A stretch of 31,210 nt of DNA from Coptodactyla brooksi (lineage: Eukaryota > Arthropoda > Insecta > Coleoptera > Scarabaeidae), in assembly GCA_033557675.1 (NCBI GenBank), contig JAWQRM010000093.1:1-31210 (forward strand), written 5' to 3'. The notes below the pieces were generated by a model. The model saw nothing but the letters and a program-made list of their open reading frames with translations. It was not told the DNA's origin and made no database searches. Positions 9,782 through 21,509 of this stretch are shown here, piece by piece; position 1 is the stretch's first letter, and every line of letters starts with the position of its first letter. Both the position numbers and the translations under genes were made by a program.

Positions 9782-10679
9782 AAATAACATTACCAACCAG
9801 TACGTAAATTTAAATTGTGATCTTGTGTATATATCGACCTTTTTTTTTGAGTCAATGTCAGACATAAGGGAGGGGAATCCAAGGCGTTATCTATATTGGA
9901 CACTCTCCTTAAAGTCTTAGATGATCATGTATATTGTATATATAACCCCTCCCCCTTGAAAAATATTAATGTTAATTGTATAAACGTGTAGCCAGTTTTG
10001 AGTTCCTTTAAAAAATTATTATATTAACGTATAGGCTCTCCCTATAATCGAAAAATTTTGAACTTTATAGAAACATTAAAAAAAATGTACAAAAACATTA
10101 ACGATCCTCTGGTTTGAGGAGTTGTAATATATTTTAATATCTCGCTTCAAGTTGCCCCCTCCCCATTTAGTTTTAGTTATATTAATTCGTTTGTAGGTAA
10201 TCTGTGATTATGTATACTTAGTGTTTATAATAGTTACCATGATGGTGTTGTTTGTAAAATCATAACATGTGCAATGTATAAATTAACAAAGAATACGCAC
10301 TCGGAAGGTGTTCATAAGCGTTTATAAGTTGTATTTATTGTGATGCACTGTTTCGACGAATTTTTTTAATTGTATTTATATTAATGTTTTTACCTACTTC
10401 GTATACTACTCGTTTCGTCTTTACTTGACCGCGTGCGTTCGGTTTTGCGTTGCGTTTAGCTCTGCAGTCGGAATACTGTTGTGTAATGTGTACATATATA
10501 ATTAGGCAGTCGAATTCTCAATATTGAAAGTATTATTTGTTCACACCAAATATATATGTTAAACTACATGTGTTGTTATTATAAATAAAAATAATTTAAA
10601 GCAATTTGTGTGTCTTTTATATGTGGTACAACAATAGGATGAAAATGCAAATATTTTGCATTCTAACATGAGCAATGAG

Positions 10680-10900
10680 ATACAGTGATGAAAAGTAGTA
10701 ATCAGCGTTGTCCAGCGCACGTTGCCAGCATTCTGGAAGATGCAGAACCCTGAATGCAGAACACTGCAACGCTCATGCGCTATATGCGCACGAGCATTGT
10801 CGTGCAAGATGATAGATGGGTTCTGCAGTAATTGTCACCGTTTCTTCCTCAACGCTGGTCGTCTTTCCAGCAATACAATACAACGAATTATTTCATATTC
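10680..10900 (-). pseudogene. Mariner transposase fragment
   Basis: On the minus strand a frame reads LLERRPALRKKR, a stop, then LLQNPSIILHDNARAHIAHE at about 10830-10770. The HDNARAH block matches the mariner H(D)NARPH motif containing the second catalytic Asp. Sequence on either side is too decayed to follow and no terminal repeats were identified. It lies about 0.9 kb downstream of the coiled-coil gene. Confidence 0.65.
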
Positions 10901-11169
10901 CCATCCCTCGTATTATAAATAACATTACAACAAACAACAAGACAATCTTTATAAATTAGGTTCAATACATAAAATTAAATACTAAAAATCAAATTAATCC
11001 ATGAAATTCTTCAAAAACACCTGGCATCCATGTCAAACACGTCACTGCTGGAGTGTCAGTCTTCATTGGTCATGCAAAGACTGCCGAGAATCTTTGTCAG
11101 TAGATGTAAGCGTTGGTGTGTTTTAACTCTCTGCATCCAGAATAGCATCTGACCATACATACTTCTTAT

Positions 11170-11430
11170 TCCTTATGAGGTGTATCCAAAAACTAAATTT
11201 GCATTACACTATTAAAAAAAACTTACTATTTTCAATGTTTTTTTTTATTTTTATTAAATTCTACATCTTTTAAAGTATTTCTCGAGGTGGATTTGACAAT
11301 TATTAAGGACAACTATTATGGCTTATTACAATCGTGTATGTCGCAGCCTCCTAACCATCATCACCTTCGGGGAAATGCCGGCCACCAAAGAACTTTTTTC
11401 AAATGCAAGAACACATGCAAATTATCATCA
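11170..11430 (-). pseudogene. Possible second mariner fragment
   Basis: On the minus strand about 11425-11360 reads DDNLHVFLHLKKVLWWPAFP, resembling the mariner block that precedes the third catalytic Asp (..LFLHLKK.LAG..F..). On the plus strand, TATGAGGTGTATCCAAAAAC at about 11174 looks like a mariner terminal repeat (GAGGTGT.TCCAAAAA type) at the element's 3' end. Both signals are weak. The rest of 11430-12400 shows no feature I can name, although a decayed 90-codon frame lies at 11617-11886 on the minus strand. Confidence 0.35.
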
Positions 11431-12403
11431 GTCTTACTCACCCAGTTGTTGAGTATTAACATCCCCCTTTCTCTTTTTAAGGTTTTTGGAAATTTAAACT
11501 TGCCATGCTTGCTAGGGGAGCTTGACAAGTTGCAGAAAATGGCACGTAGTTACCTATCATAGTGATCTGACAACAATCGGTTCTTTTAAAGCTATAAGCC
11601 ATTGCCCACGTGCAAATTACTTGGTACTGAGTCTGGGATGTTGGTGAAAGGTGGTCAATTTCTCCTCAGCTAAATGTAGTCTTGAGTTTTCCCAACAGTG
11701 CAAGATGTAGAGATCACCACTACCCTTTCTCACAATGTAGCATTTTCTAGCATTTCTCACAATCCTCACTTTTCCACCATGCCGAGATAGATCAGCTGGA
11801 CTCTCCGAAGTTGAATGATCAGCGAAAACACAAATATTGTCGTCGATCACATATAATTCCTGAATTAAAGCAATGAAAGCATGCAAAGATTGAATTCAAG
11901 CAGATCATTCCAACTCATGATCACGTGCATAATTTTTTCAAAAAACAAACCAATTTTGCTTGTTCAATTTTTCCACACATGTTAACAATCAATTGTGATG
12001 AGCGAAAAGTTTGCAATAAGATTCAGAATGCAAGACATATCTTGCTTGCAGTGTCTTAGTTAATATTAATGTCCAATCAGTTTGGTTGGGACCTAATCAT
12101 CTCTAGCTTAGCGATAAGTGATTTTTATATATTTTTGCATGTGAAAAATTCTTTGGTGGCTGGTGCCTTCTCAAAACTGTTTATGTTAAAGAGGCTGCGG
12201 ACATATAAGAGTTATAATCAAACCTTAAATGATGAACACATTCCATAAGAAATTCTTATAAAAGAAAAACAGGTATTAACATATAATTTATGCCTTGAAT
12301 ATTCTATCTCTAGTGGAAATAAGTGTTTTTATATTCAATAGCATACTTACACAGAATATTTTGAAGCAATTCGTGAATTAAAATATTAGGATCGCTTCAA
12401 CTT

Positions 12404-14036
12404 TCACAGCATAGATTTTAATATTTTAATGGCTTTATTTAATTGCACATATTGTTTATTTTCATCAACTTTCTTGGACAACTTCTTAATTCTGTTTTGT
12501 AACATATTCCATTGTAGCCCATCTAAACTTTTATAAATGCATCTTTCGCGACCTTGTGTTCTAAGAGTACATTCTTTTTTCATAAAGGTCTTTAAAAGTT
12601 TAAATGAATTAATCTGTTCAATTAATTGTAGAGGTGAAACATCGAGAATTTCTTTCTTTGATATCCGATTTTTAATTTTACCTTTCTTTTTAATTTTCTT
12701 AATTGATCGACCTTCCTTTTCCTCAGTTGCTTCGCCTATTTCTTCTTCTTCTAACATTAATTCAAAAGAAGATTTTTGTTTAGGAGTTGCTGTGGTTTTT
12801 ACTTTGGAAACAGTTTCAATTTGTTTATTATCAATCATTAATACGCTAGACGAATTTGTTATAGATTCAACATCTGATTCATCAAGGACTTCTTTAGTAA
12901 ATGTTACACTTAGATCTGTGGAAGATGGTTTACCTTTTAGGTGCTCAATATTCAACCAAACTTCCAAATCGACTGGAAATTCGTAACTGTCACCAACCCA
13001 AGAGTTATTTCCTTTTCCTAACAAATTTCTCATTGGCAAAATTTCCTTATACAACTTGCAGCAGAAATTGATGACATCATTGCAAACAAACCATATCCTC
13101 GAAAGTAAGGCGTATGCGAAATAAGCAATTTTCCAAAAATGTCCGATAGCAATTCGTTCTTCCATAAGATGTGCTCCAGTTTTTGCTGTTTCGCTTACAT
13201 AGCACATTAATGCAGTTATTCCTTGGAGTCTCACAATAATATAGTCCAACATGTTGCTGGTAGGTAAGTAGTTTCCCGGTCGGACAACGTTTGGTAATAG
13301 TACATAAAAATTGTTAATCGCAGCGAGAAAATTTACCTCAAAATATTTTCTCAGCGTTTTATTTAATTTTTGCATGAATTTGTAGCCCTTATCTGTGCGA
13401 AATTGGCTTTTCATCCTGTATACTGTCTTTGATAGCAAGGCGCTATCACTTTCCAAGTGTGCTTGATTTTCGAAAAATTCTATGGCACGTTGTAAACTTT
13501 GGCGTAAACCAGTGGTATCTGCAACATTGATACATCAACTAATTAAAATTTGACTGATTTAAAACAAAAAATTCAGTATCTTATAAAATTTGACATATTG
13601 ATTTTTAGATGTAGGTGGGGTTCACTATAGGGGTGTCCATTAAATAGGAATTTATGTAAACATTCTGGAATGAAATGCGCATGTGAAGGATTTTCAATGA
13701 GTAGTCGGGTACCAAAACTTACATTTAGGAAATATTTTTGAATACATTAGTAACAGATAAAATCAACTAACTCTTTTTCTTGAATGATTCCCACTATACA
13801 AGATCTTTCAAGTCTTGCAAGTCCCTGTTCATCTTTTAAAGCAAAATACTTTCAAATATATTTTCTGTAAACCCGAAAGTTGATAGCAACTTTATTATTT
13901 TAACGAGAATGATATGATTATTTCAATTCTGGTTTCTATGTAATAAAATACCTATAAGTAAACATTATTATTTTTAATTACCTTTTAAGTAGTCCTTATC
14001 TTTCCTGTCTATACGTTTTATGGCAGCTTTGGACAT
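12404..14036 (-). CDS. Nepro: NEPRO-like protein (nucleolus and neural progenitor protein), complete, two exons
   Basis: Exon 1 is 14036-13982 (MSKAAIKRIDRKDKDYLK plus one base; donor AAAAG|GTAATT). Exon 2 is 13518-12404 (acceptor AATGTTGCAG), ending in TGA. The spliced frame is 389 residues. The N-terminal half, about residues 40-190, is helical and matches my recollection of the NEPRO N-terminal domain (DUF4477): LLSKTVYRMKSQFRTDKGYK, a YLPTSNMLDYIIVRLQGITA block, HFWKIAYFAYALLSRIWFVC, then FPVDLEVWL. The central part is acidic and low-complexity (ELMLEEEEIGEATEEKEG). It is followed by a lysine cluster (IKKIKKKGKIKNRISKKE) likely to be a nuclear/nucleolar signal, and the tail ends DGLQWNMLQNRIKKLSKKV. 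Vertebrate NEPRO is nucleolar and acts in progenitor maintenance; its insect role is not established here. A mariner remnant starts 95 bases upstream of the start codon. Confidence 0.75.
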
Positions 14037-14130
14037 TAAATATTTTGTTTATACATTTTATATACCTTAAGTTTAATTTAGACTTGACGACATTGAATGG
14101 TGGGTGGTTCTGACAAGATTTCAGCACTTA

Positions 14131-14640
14131 CAGGGTGTTTGAAATGTAGATCCCAATTAATAAATTTTATAAAGACAGTTTGGTAATAAAGGCAGTCTAT
14201 GATATGGAAACATCCAGCTTTGCCAGTTCAAAAAAAAATTCAAAACTCACGAATCTGCACACAAAATCATCGCCATCGTGTTCTGGGATAGTGAAGACCT
14301 ACTGCCGTCTGATTACCTCAAATCACGCACAACCATTAACAGTGACAGATAGTTTGAAACTCCAGAAATTGCATACAGCCATAAGAAGGAAAAGCCCGGG
14401 ACGATCACGCGGAGTTCAACTTTTGCACGATGGCACAAGAGCCCACCCGTCAACTGAAACAAAACTGTGGTTGACTCAGCGGAATTAGGAGGTCCTGCAA
14501 CATCCTCCTTATTGTCCAGATTTAGCCTCTCCAGTGATCTGAATATTCAGTGGAAGATTAAAACAGAAATTAGGAGAAAGGTAATAGTCCCTTGCAAAAT
14601 TTGTAGACATTGCGCACCAGCAAATTATCATCATAAATTG
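14131..14640 (+). pseudogene. Mariner remnant upstream of Nepro
   Basis: The left end ACAGGGTGTTTGAAATGTAG at about 14130 looks like a mariner terminal repeat. Inside, stops and frameshifts break a transposase frame. About 14384-14440 reads RRKSPGRSRGVQLLHDGTRA, matching R..G.L.KGVLLLHDNARPH with the second Asp intact. The next frame reads EVLQHPPYCPDLASP at about 14491-14535, the conserved HPPYSPDLAP block. No right terminal repeat was identified. The element is on the opposite strand to Nepro and occupies its probable upstream region. Confidence 0.75.
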
Positions 14641-15900
14641 TGTGGCTAATGTGATTACTTTATTGCTTCTCTTATTATGTAAGGACTGTAAACAGATCAG
14701 TAATGTTTGCTCTTTCTAATGACTATTACCTTCCTTGAAAATTTAAATCATGTATGTAATAAAATCACTCTAGCAACCAACACCGGTATGTTTACATCTA
14801 AACATTGACAGTACTTTGCTTTAAAACAAGAGAAGAACCCGGCATCAGTACCAAAATTGAAATATAAACAAATAGTGAAACATTGAAAACTACTAATAAA
14901 CCAGTTGCATGAAAAACTCTTTATTTCTGATTTTGTAAAGTTTATGAATAAAGTTAACCAATTTAAACACTTGAACCTTTAATAAACCACAGTATTGTTT
15001 CCAAGGTTTTGTTGCTCTTCTTTAATAAGACCAATTGCCATATATGGTGACGTGACATGGATGCTGAACAAAAAGACGCATTGAAAATATGGAAACAAAA
15101 CGTGTTCAGGGGAAATTTTAAAGGAAAGCAAGAAAGAAAAGGATGGCTGTGAAAAAGTTAATATACTAAAATCTGACACAGAAAAGTGTAGCAAACTGGA
15201 AAGAAAAGGTGTAAAACAGAAAGGAATGGGAGAAGATATGCTAATGATGGGGCTAAAACGCCCATTTAACATGTTCACTGTCGGCGCAGGCAGAGAACTC
15301 ATCACTTCGCTCTAAATTTTTCACAAAAATACGTAGGTAGATCCAAAAAAAAGTTTACAAGCAGAAGCATTTGAAACGTAATAATTGTTATTAATAAACG
15401 TTTTAATTAATTAATTATTAACAATTAATAAAATTGTTAATAAACGTAATAATAATAATCTTGATTCCCATTTGTATCTTGTTTCTATTGTTAATAAATA
15501 CTTTTTCCTTTGCCTTGCAAAACTTTTTTTTGGATCACCCCTCATATAAACGGCAAAAAATAATTTATATCTTGCAATGCATCATGGTATATACCAGTAT
15601 TAAAAAATATCACATATAATCCAGAGTTGTTCTCAGAATCGCTGTACTCGTGAATCGTCTTTCACCTCTTCCGTATTGACTATTAAAGTCAAGCTTAGAA
15701 AGAGTATATTTCATTTGGACTTACCTATAAAGTCAAGTCTAAACGAGTTTTATCAAGCACAAAGTACCTTTATACATAACAATATTTTTTCTGTATTTTT
15801 TATGTACGTACGTACCATACTAATATAAGGAAATGTGATTATATTTTCGTCTAAATTTTCAAATTATTGCAATTTATCAACTCTGTTTTAACATAATCAA
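14641..15900. other. AT-rich intergenic sequence, no gene recognised
   Basis: No convincing coding region. A region at about 15060-15310 is purine-rich on the plus strand and contains a 108-codon frame on the minus strand with no recognisable motif; I treat it as chance or decayed repeat. Near 15380-15455 there is a simple AT repeat with short inverted arms around TTGTTAATAAACGT. Confidence 0.4.
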
Positions 15901-15904
15901 TAGA

Positions 15905-16020
15905 GTTGCAATGGATATCCAGCCAATATCTGGCATGCGGCCTATCCGGCTATTTTTCTACTATACGGCGCACAGCCGGAGAGCCAATATGCGCCAAATA
16001 TCCGGCTGGCAGGATAGTTA
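15905..16020. repeat. Palindrome-rich GC block, probably hAT terminal region
   Basis: The block contains repeated and inverted forms of one motif: GGATATCCAGCC, GCCTATCCGGCTATT, GCACAGCCGGAGAGCCAATA and AATATCCGGCTGGC. It lies just beyond the C-terminal end of the hAT transposase pseudogene, where the subterminal and terminal repeats of such an element would be. A matching block at the other end of the element was not found, so this is inference. Confidence 0.45.
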
Positions 16021-16129
16021 ACCTGATTTTAGTAAGAAATTTGTAAATAAGACACTTCTTTTTTAACCAACACCGTTTATTTTAATAATTATATATTTTC
16101 GTATACGTTATGAGGTAATCAATATTTGA

Positions 16130-17730
16130 AGTCGACTGATAGTAAGTTGTGATGTATGAAAACAAGTTTTTCCGCCTTTAAAGATAATAAGCAATTGCGT
16201 TTATTCTCATACACCAGACCTGTTTCAGAAAAAAGCCTTTCGCTATATACACTACTGCATGGAACTGAAAGGTGTTTTCTTGCAAACTTCGAAAAGACCA
16301 GGTATTGTTTTGAATTTGTAGACCACCAGGCATAAATGTTGCTATTTCTATCAATCCGGACTGTTTTGACATAAAAGTCGAGCTCGGTTGCTGTGGTATT
16401 CTTACTTACAATCAGACTGTCATCATTGTCATTGCCCAGTTCATCAAAACAGTCCCAAAAAGCATCATGAGTATAATGAGTAACGTTAGTTTCATTTTCT
16501 TCTAAACTGAATTACTTCTCTAGTTCAGATTTGAGTGCAGTTCTAACATTTGATATTATTTCTTAGATACACGCAAGCCCGGAACTGTGGATTTTTGTTA
16601 TTTCTTCAAAGGGTTTTAAGAGTCTTAAAGATTGATTCATTAATTTCCATTGGTTCGCATCCAAGTTACTTATTGTTTGGTGTGGTTGGAAATATATAAA
16701 GAAACAGCCTGTTTTTGTTCTAGCAACCATCCTTGCATATAGTACATTCAATTCCAACGGACACTGACATCCTGAACAAGTTCATTCTCACAACTGAAGT
16801 ACCTTCTGTATTGTCTTGAGTTTAGCCGATCCAATGTGATGAAAATATGTGACGATCCGTCTTGTAGCAATAATAGTTTCCATTAGTTCAAGTTGCGATT
16901 TTAGAGACTCATTCAGAAGCTGAAGAGAATGAATAAAGCATCCGATGGAATCATATTCAGCAACTCGAACACCTTTGACCATATTAGCCCCACTGTCATG
17001 AACAAGCAAATATATGTTATAATCGGGAATATTCCAGGGACTAGCAATTGCATTGAATTGTTTCGCAATGTTTTCTCCAGTATGAGATTCTTCAAAAGGT
17101 TTCATAGCTAGCATACTCCAATCAAAATTCAAGGGAAATCCAATGAGCAATAAAGCTCAAAAAGTTTGACATATTATGCATACAAGTCCACATGTTTGAT
17201 ATGACTGGAATTGCTGTTGCTTGAGAGATGTTAGCCTTAATCTTGTTGCGTACCCTTTCTTAGATGTCAGGAATAATGTTTTCATACATGTATGTATGAC
17301 TTGGAATCTTATAGCGGGAAACAGTTTTCGCCATAATAATTCTGAAACCAATCCGGTCCCCGAAAGCCAAAGGTTCGTTGTCTAGTGCTATTATTTCTCC
17401 AATGAAATAATGGTATTCTTTCGCCTTAATATTGCTTGTATCCCAATACAATATTTTTTCAATAGTTTCTACAATGGTTAACTATTTTACTTCTTTTTTT
17501 TGCAACAGAACTAGCTCACTTGTAGGAGGAGTAGTTAAGAATGAACTTTTTGTACCTTGAATGTCCCGAAACTTCTCATTACGTCTGTTTTTATATAATT
17601 TTTCATAGCAGACCTGCCCATCTTTTTTTCTTCTCCTTTAGGAGAAATTTTGGCATCCCATAATAAACACACTGCAAATGCTGGATATCCGGTGGACGAA
17701 TATGTGATGGACAAATCACTATCCATTGCA
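16130..17730 (-). pseudogene. hAT-family (BED finger) transposase pseudogene
   Basis: The minus strand shows most of a hAT transposase in broken frames. The N-terminus at about 17726-17540 looks like a BED finger (FAVCLLWDAKISPKGEEKKM then MKNYIKTD), with the second Cys of the CxxC pair apparently changed to Trp. About 17430-17350 reads IIALDNEPLAFGDRIGFR. Next comes YLLVHDSGANMVKGV at about 17015-16975, the typical DNaaNM.kA region. NQWKLMNQSLRLLKPFEEIT is at about 16660-16600. The C-terminal dimerisation block at about 16260-16180 reads SERLFSETGLVYENKRN in another frame. Several stops and frameshifts rule out function. The order and spacing are normal for the family, so little is deleted. 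A Ty3/gypsy element starts about 250 bases beyond its N-terminal end. Confidence 0.85.
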
Positions 17731-17976
17731 ACTCTAATAGTCAGGTGTTACACGGTTTCTCTTAACCGCAATGAACCCATAACTGAAAAAATCTTTCAAC
17801 ATATGATTTTCCAGCAGAAATGTTAAATATAAATTCCATTAATTTTTTCAATATTGGATATTCACCTTTTTTTCAGGATTAGTACCCATAATTATTAATT
17901 ACTTTCTCCTGTCTTCAATAGTTCAGTTATACAATCGACAATATAGTTTAATGAACACATTTAATGAAATAAATAT

Positions 17977-18116
17977 TATTACACAATTTACAGACATTTC
18001 ATTAATGTTTGAATTTTTTTGTGTATTTTGTATGTTTTAATTTGTAAGAGGGTTGTGTCGGTTGCGCGGGAAACAAGAAAAACAGTTAATAGTTGTCAAT
18101 TGAAATAGAAATAAAG
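17977..18116 (+). repeat. Left LTR of Ty3/gypsy element
   Basis: TATTACACAATTTACAGACA through GAAATAGAAATAAAG is repeated at 21194-21339. The repeats are clearly alike by eye, with about a dozen substitutions and small indels. The shared motif GGTTGCGCGGGAAA and the run AAGAAAAACAGTTAATAGTT are the most obvious. The LTR does not start with the usual TG, so its outer limits are approximate. Confidence 0.75.
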
Positions 18117-21100
18117 TTTGGAATGATGATAGATGCTGGTCTGCGCCAGTTGAGGATCAGCTACTAGGAGTGAATCCTCTGTGACAATAGAGTTTCCATC
18201 GGCTTACTACGCGCAACCGTTTCCGAGGATGTACATCTCCTGGCCCGATCCAAGAAGATCCTAAAGGCGGCTGTGATGGGTATAATTGGGAAACATTTCG
18301 TCGGAGTCGTCAAGTTGATCCTGGAGCAGCCGAAAAAAAATCGATACTCATTGCAAAGACATGGGTGGAAGATAAGAATGAGATATCAGTTCGGTTGATG
18401 AACGTCAGAGACTACGACGAAGTCCTCAAAGCCGGAACAAGATTGGAGTTATGCCACCCAGTAATCACCATTCAGAAACGAGATTAGGAAACGGAAATAC
18501 CTTCAGGCTGCCCACCTCAACCGCTGAGAGACTTGGTACATCGCAACGATTACCTGAAGCCCATCGAACGCCACAAAGTGGAGGACCTGCTTGAACCATG
18601 TACCAGTGCTGTGCAACACAAGATCGACACCGGAGTTGCAGCTCCAATCCGTCAACCTGCCCGTAGTCTACCCTTGGCCAAGCAAGAAGAGGTAGAGAGA
18701 TTGTTGCTGCAAATGCAGAGCCAGAATGTCATCAAACCTTCGACGAGTCCTTGGTCTTCCCCTGTAGTCCTGATCAGGAAGAAAGTTGGATCCACCCGAT
18801 TCTGTGTGGACTATCAGTGACTGAACGAAGTTACGAAGAAGGACAGCTACCCTCTTCCACGGATTGACGACACCATTGACAACCTGGTGGAAGCCAAATG
18901 GTTTTCAGCTCTCGATCTGCGCAACGGGTATTAGCAGGTCGCTCTCAAAGACCGGGACAAGGAGAAGTCAGCATACATAACCCACTCAGGTCTGTGGCAA
19001 TTCAAAGTCATGCCATTTGGATTGTGCAACGCACCGGCCACCTTTGGGAGACTTATGAACTACATTCTTTGTGGTCTGTCTTGGAAGATGTACTTGGTGT
19101 ACCTGGATGACGTTATCATAATGGGAAAGAGCTTTGGTCAATACCTGAGACAACTGGAAGAGGTGCCATGGAGGCTGAGACAAGTAGGCATAAGCTGAAT
19201 CCAGGAAAGTGCGAGCTATTCAGGAAGGAGGTCTGCTAATTAAGCCACATCGTGTCGGAGGACGGAGTAAAGATGAACCCGAAGAAAGTAGCTGTAGTAT
19301 ACGGCTGGTCCCAGCAGAAGGAGTTACGAAGTTTCCTGGGTTTATCCACCTATTACAGAAGATTTGTGTTAGGCTTCTCCACCATCATCCAGTCTCTTTA
19401 CAAGCTGACTGAGAGCAGAAGACCCTATGTGTGGACGGGTGACCGCGGGAACTCGTTCCAAATACTGAAGGACCGCCTGTGCACATCCCCAGTTCTGACT
19501 TATCCGCAATCTGGAATTCCCTTCATCGTTGACATGAATGCCAGTCCCGACAGACTTGGAGGAGTGCTCTCATAACCAGGAGGGAACTTCTAGCGGTTGT
19601 AAAAACCCTCTCCCATTTCCACAAATACCTCTATGGTCAAGAATTTTCGCTAACGACAGATCACGCCTCCCTGTGCTGGCTGATGCAGTTCAAACGACCT
19701 GAAGGACAAGTCGCCTGATGGATTGAAAGGCTGTAAGAATACAACTTCACCATTGAACATTGTAGTGGTACAGTCCATTCAAACGCGGATGCCTTGTCTC
19801 ATCGCCCATGTAATCCGACCTGCAAGCACTGCCGTGAACAGGAAAAGAAAGATGATCTAGCAAGAACCGACTGGGTGCAGGTAGTCCCAGACAATGATGC
19901 TTGGGATAATGCCACGCTCACCAGAGAACAGGCAGTGGACCGTGACTTTGGACCCAACTTGCGCTGGAAAACCGCTAGCGACCAACGACCAGCCTGGCAG
20001 GAGGTAGCAACGCAAAGTCCCCTAATCAAGGCTCATTTGGCCCTGTGGAAATCAATAGTACTCAACGAGAGAGTATTGGTGTACAGGTGGGAAAACGATG
20101 AGGGCAATACACGCCAGCAACTCCTCATCGTGCGGAGCAGCCGGAAAACCCCAATCCTGAGAGAGATTCATGATGACACGGTCAGAGGTCACTTCAGAGT
20201 CAACAAAACCTTCGAGAAGATCCGAGAATGGTTCTACTGGGTGAAATGTCGTGAGGACGTAGAGGTGTGGTGCACGAAATGCAAGGTGTGCACGGTAACC
20301 CGAGGTCCACATCAGCGAACGAGAGGACGTCTCCAATAGTACGACGTTGGTGCCCTGTTGGAACGCATCACCATCAACATCACTGGACCATTCCCGGAAT
20401 CCAAGAAGAGCAACCGCTACATCTTGGTTGCGATGGACTACTTCAGGAAATGACCCAAGGTATACGCGATACTCACCCAGGAGGTGGTGACCGTTACGGA
20501 GGTCCTAGTGAAAGTAGAACTTTGTTTGCTGCTTTGGAGTGTCCATGAAACTGCATTCCTACCAGGGCCGGAATTTTGAAAGTGAGATATTCCGTAGTAT
20601 GTACAAGCTGATGGTCATCAAGAAGACGAGGACCACTCGACTACACCCTCAATCGGACGGCATGGTTGAGAAGTTCAATCACACATTAGTAGGGTTCATC
20701 AGAAAATTCGTCATCGAACATCAGCGAGACTGGGATCAGTATCTATCATTGGCATTATTAGCCAACTGCTCAGCTATTCATGAAACCACCAAGTATTCAC
20801 CCACTCGTATGTTGTTTGGCCGAAGATTACGCCTACCTTGTGATCTCATCTTCAAGAGGCCCAGTCCATGTCAGGGTTCCACTGTGGAATACATCCAACA
20901 CTTGCAGTCACGCTTACGAGAGATATATGACCGTGCGAGGGAAAAGATTCTCAGGGCCAGTGAGCGAATGAAAACCAGGTACGATCGTCATGCGAATTCC
21001 AACGGATTCCAAGAGAGGGACCAGGTCAGGTTGTATAATCCCCAACGCACAATTGTAAAATTCCTGAAAGTCCAAGCCAATTGGGAGGGCCCTTATCGAG

Positions 21101-21193
21101 CAGTAATAAGACTGAACAATGTCGTATACCAAATCCAAAGGTGTCCCAAAAGGAAGGCCAAGGTACGAAGGCCAAAACTAAAGAAGGGGGCAG
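18117..21193 (+). pseudogene. Ty3/gypsy retrotransposon pol pseudogene
   Basis: Decayed pol in the order protease-linker, reverse transcriptase, RNase H, integrase, which defines Ty3/gypsy. RT: KPSTSPWSSPVVLIRKK (about 18733-18783), FCVDYQ followed by a stop, ITHSGLWQFKVMPFGLCNAP (about 18978-19035), and YLDDVII at 19100-19120 with both catalytic Asp kept. RNase H: FIVDMNASPDRLGGVLS (about 19522-19572), then KYLYGQEFSLTTDHASLCWL. Integrase: the H..H..C..C zinc module spans about 20168-20305 (ending WCTKCKVC), a core D near 20382 (ITGPFPES), then YQGRNFES at about 20560, where the second core Asp is replaced by Tyr, and TRLHPQSDGMVEKFNHTL at about 20635-20690 with the Glu kept. I saw no gag; the 5' interior is only about 470 bases before RT. 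The polypurine tract AAGAAGGGGGCAG ends at 21193. In-frame stops and frameshifts are numerous. Confidence 0.9.
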
Positions 21194-21339
21194 TATTACA
21201 CAATTTATAGACATTTCATCGATGTTTGTATTGTTTGTGTATTTTGTATGTTTTAATTTAAGTAGGCAAAGAGGATTGTGCTGGTTGCGCGGGAAATAAG
21301 AAAAACAGTTAATAGTTATCAATTGAAATAGAAATAAAG
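21194..21339 (+). repeat. Right LTR of Ty3/gypsy element
   Basis: Begins TATTACACAATTTATAGACA directly after the polypurine tract and ends GAAATAGAAATAAAG, matching the left LTR at 17977-18116. Sequence continues ATTCGCTCTGCGGTAG. The LTR may extend further if the left copy was trimmed. No matching target duplication was found. Confidence 0.75.
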
Positions 21340-21509
21340 ATTCGCTCTGCGGTAGTAAATAGACCTTTGACGTTTTTATTCCACCATCAACGAACAATAA
21401 AGATCGACCACAAAACAAGATCATTGAGATTTAATATAAAAATTTAGATATTAACTCATTGTAAGGCGGATCAATTGTAGAAATACATTGTTTTAAATTT
21501 AGATTTTTA

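Noticed and set aside
9945..10165. C-rich patches downstream of the coiled-coil gene
   Set aside because: Could be 3' UTR protein-binding sites, but such short pyrimidine runs are not specific enough to call.
11617..11886. 89-codon minus-strand frame (contains HCWENSRLHLAEEKL)
   Set aside because: I considered a transposase fragment such as piggyBac, but no catalytic or zinc motif could be recognised, so it was not called.
12537..12986. 149-codon plus-strand frame
   Set aside because: It is antisense to the well-supported Nepro exon 2, with no motif or splice support of its own.
14979..15305. 108-codon minus-strand Ser/Pro/Phe-rich frame
   Set aside because: Opposite strand is purine-rich low-complexity sequence; no motif, splice context or neighbour supports a gene.
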